From Cunninghamia lanceolata (taxonomy: Eukaryota > Streptophyta > Pinopsida > Cupressales > Cupressaceae), in assembly GCA_027924645.1 (NCBI GenBank), contig BSBN01001017.1:12922501-12986500 (forward strand): a DNA stretch of 64,000 nucleotides, written 5' to 3'. The position numbers and the translations under genes are program-made. The notes beneath the pieces were generated by a model. It was not told the DNA's origin. It was given only the letters and a program-made list of their open reading frames with translations, and did no database searches. Positions 58,316 to 64,000 of the stretch are shown in pieces (the first letter of the stretch is position 1; every line of letters starts with the position of its first letter).

Positions 58316-60290
58316 ATGTGAAAAGGTGTGTAAACAAGTAGTGTTGAAATACACACTGTGTAATTAAGATTATGTCGATTTTCACACAATGATATGAAAT
58401 TAAGCAAAATTTTCAAATTACCAATGGATGTATGCTTGAATATGAGTGAAAGATCTGAAATTCAAGATGTCCAGGATGAATGCAATGAAACAAAACCAAT
58501 CTATGCTTGTTTATGCTTCTAAAATGCTTAATTTTTTTACTTTTCTCAATGCAAATGCACATTCAGTATGTAATGAAATTATGAGAATGATGAGGAGCAG
58601 CAATTTAAAACCTTTTAATGAGTCCAATAATGCAGAAATTTTTTTCACAACACACCAATCTTGCAATGCTAGATGAAAGATTAGCCAAAATGTAATAAAA
58701 ATGCAAGGATTTTCAAAACCCTAATAGTGAAATTCTGCCATGCAAGTATGCAAAATATGAATGGATGGAATATAATCAGATTTAATATGAATAATAACTC
58801 AAATCAGATTCAAAAATGATTTTAAATATTATACAATGCAGAGTGCAAATGAAATTTTAAGGAAAAATGGATGAATGTTTTAATTTTTGTTGAAATACAC
58901 AATGTGTAAATGCAAAATTTGAAATCTAAATCAAAAAACATGCAATGATGAAACACTACAGTCAAAAATCAAATTTGAATGAGTGTTAAAATGAGTACTA
59001 AAATCTGAAACAAGATTTTAACTACAAACCCTAGCTTTTGGAATTACTAGGTTATGTGAAAAATGTAAAATTTCAAGCAAACCCTAGCAAATAATGTATG
59101 TAAATGCAAGATAAATGATTATGAAATGATCAATTTCTATAATTTATGTCAGATCTGATTTAATATTAGAGTTTTAAATGATTTAGATGAAATTCAATGA
59201 AAATAATGCAAACTATGCCTAAATGCAAGGCTAGGATGCTTGATTTTTTCAAAATTTTCAATTTTCTTGTAAGATTTTTAAATGTATAATAATGAAAATG
59301 AAATTTATGAATGCAAATCTGATGTACATCACTCAACAAGATGCAATGTTTACAAAAACATAGGTTCACCAAAATGTTATGTAGAAAAAAAGGGTTTGTT
59401 GATGAGATTGATAGTTTAGTTAGATCCTCCTTTCACTACATACATTCAAGGACATTAAACTGAGTTGAATCATAAATTTTCCAAGAAGACTTAGCTACAG
59501 GTTTGGTGTCACTTGGAATGAAAAGGAAATTTGGAATTTTATGATTAATTTGTTAAACCTTAATCTGATTAAGCCCAAAACCCTAGTTATGCAAAATCAT
59601 AAGCAAACAGATGAAACACAACAAATGCTTGCATAGAAAGACACCAAATGTAGATCAGATACATACTTTATTTCAGAATGCATAAACTTTGTGGTCAAAA
59701 GAGCGGGTGCCCAAGACAAAGGTAGTGCTTTTCTGAGGGCTTCAGGATAAAATGTGCTTCAGACTATAACTTGCTCCAAGATTCTTAAGACCACAAAACT
59801 AGACTTCAAAAGAGCGGGTGTCCTTGACCTTTTAGGGATATTTCATGTATTTTTCTTCAAATATAGAATCCTTATGCTCTACTCTGATTTCTTGCAACTC
59901 CTCTCTGTAAGATCTCACACCTGTCACCTGCAATCACAAGAGAGGGGTTAGGGGTTGTGGTGTTTAGGATCTTGCCTCTGTCAAGCCCCGAAATGGTATT
60001 CCAGCCTTCTAACACCATTGTTAGAGAGTGCATGTCCATGTAGGATAGAGGAAAAAGAAAATTATATGATAAATTGATTGAAACACAAAGTAGATGTCAC
60101 CTTAGTAGGTGTGAGCTCTCATGAGGAGATGAAGATCTTTCACGCCATGAGGAGATGGATTGATGAAGACAAATCTGTAACAAACATGAACAAACACAAC
60201 ATAATACTGCTCTGTAACACAATGAAAGCCTTAAATATCCTCAACACAAGATAACAAGTTCACATTATCCATCTAGTTGTAAAACTAGCA
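58316..60290 (-). mobile_element. Diverged minus-strand copy of the array-1 element, upstream part (LTR 3' half, PBS, leader)
   Basis: Reading leftward from 60,290 the sequence follows the array LTR after its TATA box: the CATCTCCTCATGGCGTGAAAG phrase, GGGGCTTGACAGAGGCAAG near 59,985, GATTGCAGGTGACAGG, and CACCCGCTCTTT, here present twice (59,813 and 59,706). The PBS-like ATTTTGGTGAACC lies near 59,375. Then comes the AT-rich leader (GTTTTGGGC, TGCTAGGGTTTG near 59,090) up to the Copia insertion. It breaks off at about 60,290 beside a fold-back, so the LTR 5' half is missing. A small duplication has inserted the second CACCCGCTCTTTTG block. Confidence 0.7.
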
Positions 60291-60449
60291 TATCTATATT
60301 TAAAAAATATATCTAAAGTATGCCGAGTGATATCCTTCACAAGGTGCCTATTCCACCTATGTGTGGTAAATTGATTAAAAAATAGACGCCTCAAGAAAGA
60401 TATCTCTCAACATACTTTAGATATATATTTTTAAATATAGAAATGCTAG
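60285..60449. repeat. Fold-back with 38-bp arms
   Basis: CTAGCATATCTATATTTAAA... at 60,285-60,322 is the inverted copy of 60,411-60,449 with one substitution and one extra base, around an ~88-bp loop. It lies exactly at the truncated edge of the minus-strand array-1 copy. Confidence 0.85.
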
Positions 60450-60570
60450 TACCATCTAGAGCGACAAGCTTAATTCTAGCTATATTATATATATCTTAAG
60501 AATTATTATAATTATATAATATAATATTATAATATAGGTTAGATTTATTACTATAATATATTATATATAA

Positions 60571-61869
60571 TATAACCTTAACCCTAATGCTAATCTTGAT
60601 AGTAATTTTAACCCTAACCCTAGTTCTACCTTTAGATTTACTTAAACCTAATTCTATTCCTAATTCCAACCCTCATCCCAACCTTAATCCTAACCATCTA
60701 GTTCTATATATAGATATAAATGTAAATGACTTTTGGTGTTTTATTGTAACTATAACCCTAACTCTAACATTCATGCCACTACTAACCCTAATTGTAACCC
60801 CAACCCTAACCCTAGTTCTAATCATAGTTTTAATCCTAATTGTAACCTAAACCCTAACCCTAACCCTAATTCTAACTATAAATCAAACTGTAATTTTAAC
60901 CTTAACACTAAATCCAACTATTTCTAATCTTGATTTTTTTGCTAACCCAAATTATAACTATAACCGTAACCCTAACCTTAATCCTGATAGCAATTCTAAC
61001 CCTACCTCTAATTGTAACCCCAACCCTAATTGTAACACTAACCCTAATTCTATCCTTATATCTATCCATGTATAATATAATAGGTATGCTAGAATTATAT
61101 ATAATATAATCCTAACCCTAACATTAATCCTGACAATAATTCTAACTTGAAGCCTAATTCTATCTCCAAACCTAATAATAACCATATTTATAACCCTAAT
61201 TCTAGCTTGAACCTAAACCCTAACACTAACCCTAATTGTAGGCCTAACTTCTAATTTGGACCCAAATTGTAGCTATAACCCTAACCCTAACGTTAATCAT
61301 GACAATAATTCTAACCCTAATTTTACCCCTAGATCTACTTAACCCTAATTATATTACTAATTCCATCCCTAATCCCAACCTTAATTCTAACCATAGTTCT
61401 ATATATAGATATAAATGTAAATGACCTTTGTTGTTTTATTGTAACTATAACCATAACCCTAACGTTCACCCTAATTATAACCCCAATTCTAACCCTAATC
61501 CTAACCCTGATTCTAATCATAGTTTGAAAACCCTAATTCTAACCTAAACCATAACCCTAACCCTAACCCTAAATCTAACAATAATTTTAACAATAATCCT
61601 AGTCCTAATTGTAATTGTAACCCTAAATCCAATTATAATTCTAATCTTTATTTTATCCCTAACCATAATTCTCACCCCAATACTACTTATATTACTACTT
61701 CAAACCCAAATTATAACTATAATCCTAACCCTATCCTTAATTCTAATATTAATGCTAACCCTAACTCTAATTCTAACCCTAACCCTAATTCTAACCTAAC
61801 CCTAATTCTAGATGTAACCCTCATTTTATCACTAAGCTTAATTCTATCCCTAATTCTAAATCTAACCCA
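60571..61869 (+). repeat. Degenerate telomere-like CCCTAA repeat, interstitial
   Basis: About 1.3 kb dominated by AACCCTAA and variants (AATTCTAA, AACTATAA, AATTGTAA). The core period is 6 (CCCTAA), not the usual plant 7-mer CCCTAAA. Higher-order structure is visible: the block TTCTATATATAGATATAAAT recurs at 60,702 and 61,397, and a phrase like TTAATC.TGACAATAATTCTA recurs near 60,590, 60,980, 61,130 and 61,295. Open frames across it are a by-product of the repeat. Confidence 0.85.
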
Positions 61870-62254
61870 TTTCATAAAACTCATTGCTCACCTTAATATT
61901 AGTGTTCCATTGTCCCATACCAATATTTAGAAGTTATTTTGCATCACATAGAATTGACCCCTGAATTTCAAATTTTAAAACTTATAATTTTGTTGACTCT
62001 TTCCTTTTTTTCCCACCATGAGCTGAGTTGGTACGTGTTTTATATGATATATCACTTTGAGGGTCTTAGATATGTGATTTTTGATGGCATTATTGTTTTT
62101 TAGATCTTTTGAGGGATTTTACTCTTACTTATCATTATTCCATTATCATATCTTTTCTTTTAGATTTTCGTGCTATTTTGAGATCTCTCCTTTACCCACC
62201 CTAACCACCCTTTTCAATCCCATTAGGTTTCCATTTTCATATCCAATATACCAC

Positions 62255-62318
62255 TAATTCTAACCCTAACCCTAATTCTAACACTAAAGTTAGTGTTAGG
62301 GTTAGGGTTAGGATTGGG
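62255..62318. repeat. Mirrored telomere-like tract (C-rich then G-rich)
   Basis: CTAACCCTAACCCTAATTC is followed by TAACACTAA-AG-TTAGTGTTA, a perfect 9-bp hairpin, and then GGGTTAGGGTTAGG. The strand composition flips at about 62,290. Confidence 0.85.
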
Positions 62319-63488
62319 TCATTTCAAATGATTTTGAATTGGTACAATATTAATTCCCAAAATTATATTAATAAATAAAACTATTTGGTATGGAGTAATT
62401 GTTTAAAGATGTCATTTGACATCATAAGAAAAAATTATAATATGAAGTATTCCAATCCATGTATATTTTCACCCTATTACTTGTGCACATAAGAATAGTA
62501 TTTGTCAACATAATATTCTTATCTATTTCTTTGCAAATACTCTTACCTTTCAAAATTACACAAATCATTCATATCACGGTTGTTTGATTTGAGTTTGACA
62601 AATCACTCATGTTTTGTTTGGATCTCTTAGCCTTGTTTTAGGATCTTACCTTTTTAACCCCAAAATTACACTCTTTTGGTTCAAAATTATCTTATTTAAA
62701 AGCCAAAAAAATCATATAATAAAAATTTTAGTAAAAATTCTAATAAGCTTGTAGTCTAAATATTTGTATAATTTGGGTTGATTTCTTTCCAATTTGTAAT
62801 CTATTTTATATTGTGTTGTGTGAATTTTCACAATACAATTGAATTGCATAAAAAACTCAATTTCTTAATAGTTATATTTTCAATGCAACCTTGGAAATGT
62901 TAGTGTTTGTTGAAATAATTTGGTATGTAGCTTGTTAAGCACTTTTTAATAGTGTTTATTCTTCATATTTGTTCACCTTGATAATATTTCATGAAACCAT
63001 GGGAGATAGAATGGCAACAATTGATATAATTATAATGTTGGATAATTGTATGATTCTAAGCTCTTTTTAGGTAGTATTAATTATGTTTGATAAAATAACT
63101 CAACTGAATGTTTTATATGTATATAGAGTTCATAGAAGTAGAACAATTAATTTAGTGGTTACAAAAGTTTACTTTTTGTAAGATCATGCATTTAATATCT
63201 TCCAAAGATGGAATCCCCAATGTAACCCTAATTCTAACCCTAATTACTAATATAGGTTATAAATTACTTTTACTATATATACATTGCTTATATTTAGTTT
63301 TTTTTCCAAAAGTGGTTGTAGTAGTTCTTATAAGGCCTATGAATAAAGTAATTAATTATCTTTATATATTTAGTTTTTACTTCATCACCAAAGACTCTAC
63401 GATAAAGAATGAATACTATTTTAACTTTTAATATAACACTTAGTAAATTTATGAAAGAAAATAAAATAGACATTTTTTTGTTTTGCAT

Positions 63489-64000
63489 AAAATATTTTTA
63501 AAAAGAAAACTAAATTCATATAAACAAGGATTTTATGTGTGTTCAATTGACCCATGTCATGTGCCATGTTTTTTTGAGAATATATATTATGATGTTTGTA
63601 AATTGTAAAATGTAAATAAAATAACTTAGACAATGCTAAGTTCCATATTATGAAAAATTATTTAATTTAATTTTTTAATATTCTGGCAATATGAAATAAT
63701 TTATGCACACACCATTAACACCATGCTAAAGCATACAAATTAAAGCAAGCCAAAATAATTTTGAGAGATGATTATTTAAATTTTTATCAATATTTATTTG
63801 ATTTTGATTTTTTTGTTGCTTCATGATTTTTATTTTGTGCTTCTGCCTTCTTGCAAAAAATATTTTTAAAAAGAAAACTAAATTCATATAATCAATATAG
63901 GGGATTAAAAGAATATTAAAAGTAAATGTGGATTTTACGGGTGTTCAATTGACCCCATGTCACATGCCATGTTTTTTTGGGAATATATATTATGATGTTT
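63489..64000 (+). repeat. Direct repeat spaced ~370 bp, second copy cut by the window end
   Basis: The sequence starting AAAATATTTTTAAAAAGAAA and ending ATATATATTATGATGTTT occurs at 63,489-63,598 and again from 63,857. The second copy carries about 40 extra bases after ATTCATATAA. More copies may lie beyond the window. Confidence 0.8.

Larger units (their letters stand above)
61870..64000. other. AT-rich 2.1 kb, no gene; short repeats only
   Basis: No supported coding frame, LTR or TIR. It contains a mirrored telomere-like tract at 62,255-62,318, one further CCCTAATTCTAACCCTAA patch near 63,223, and the spaced direct repeat at 63,489 and 63,857. Confidence 0.5.

Noticed and set aside
60587..61520. 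Open frames on both strands with Asn/Pro or Ile/Arg/Val repeats.
   Set aside because: They are translations of the telomere-like repeat with no protein-level signal.
60571..61869. Possibility that the window reaches a chromosome end.
   Set aside because: The repeat is degenerate, six-base based, internally duplicated and followed by 2 kb of ordinary AT-rich sequence.
1..64000. CRISPR arrays, bacterial operons, rRNA or tRNA genes.
   Set aside because: Repeats here are retroelement, minisatellite or telomere-like. No regularly spaced short palindromic repeats with unique spacers, no Shine-Dalgarno-led gene clusters and no cloverleaf-like tRNA were seen.

Overview
This window is nuclear DNA from a land plant with a large, AT-rich, retrotransposon-filled genome. 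A gymnosperm is my best guess from repeat style and age, but nothing in the sequence proves it. I see no intact host gene, no rRNA or tRNA gene and no CRISPR array. Almost everything recognisable is a mobile element, and all of the coding regions are damaged.

Layout. (1) 1-13,903: a head-to-tail array of a roughly 5.05 kb unit that I read as a pol-less (non-autonomous) LTR retrotransposon whose neighbouring copies share LTRs: internal, LTR, internal, LTR, internal, LTR. Each internal region has an acidic ORF of about 233 codons followed by a 68-nt GT-AG intron-like segment. (2) 14,808-16,461: an unrecognised broken gene ending in an Asp/Arg simple repeat. (3) 20,600-23,863, minus strand: a broken multi-exon gene resembling a DDE transposase. 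(4) 23.9-30 kb: terminal-inverted-repeat (TIR) elements of about 1 kb, including an inverted pair, set among LTR remnants. (5) 28,149-33,945: three tandem copies of an LTR/PBS/gag segment of a Tat/Ogre-like Ty3/gypsy element; the third copy continues into an aspartic protease. (6) 34.4-35.05 kb: an interleaved fold-back rich in GGGTACC palindromes.

(7) 35,809-46,947: a Ty3/gypsy element on the plus strand, split inside reverse transcriptase by a 7.4 kb Copia-like element (38,272-45,697). That inserted element has LTRs, a PBS and a zinc-knuckle gag remnant, but in place of pol it carries a second ancestral ORF of about 1,055 codons that I do not recognise. (8) 46,948-49,024: unassigned, LTR-like. 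(9) 49,025-60,290, minus strand: a diverged single copy of the array-1 element, split by a Tnt1/Tork-like Copia element (51,986-58,310) with a perfect 5-bp target duplication. (10) 60,285-60,449: a fold-back. (11) 60,571-61,869: degenerate CCCTAA-type telomere-like repeat with higher-order structure. (12) To the end: AT-rich DNA with a short mirrored telomere-like tract and two copies of a ~370-bp-spaced repeat.

The nesting gives an order of events: old array-1-type and gypsy elements came first and the two Copia-type elements inserted later. The Copia-type elements are themselves old, as their LTR pairs differ at many positions. The premature stops in the Tnt1-like element are nearly all explained by C-to-T or G-to-A changes, as expected of long-methylated DNA. 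The most novel-looking items are the ORF2 of the pol-less Copia-like element, the shared-LTR array with its conserved ORF and intron, and the DDE-like gene with a possible link to the nearby TIR family.
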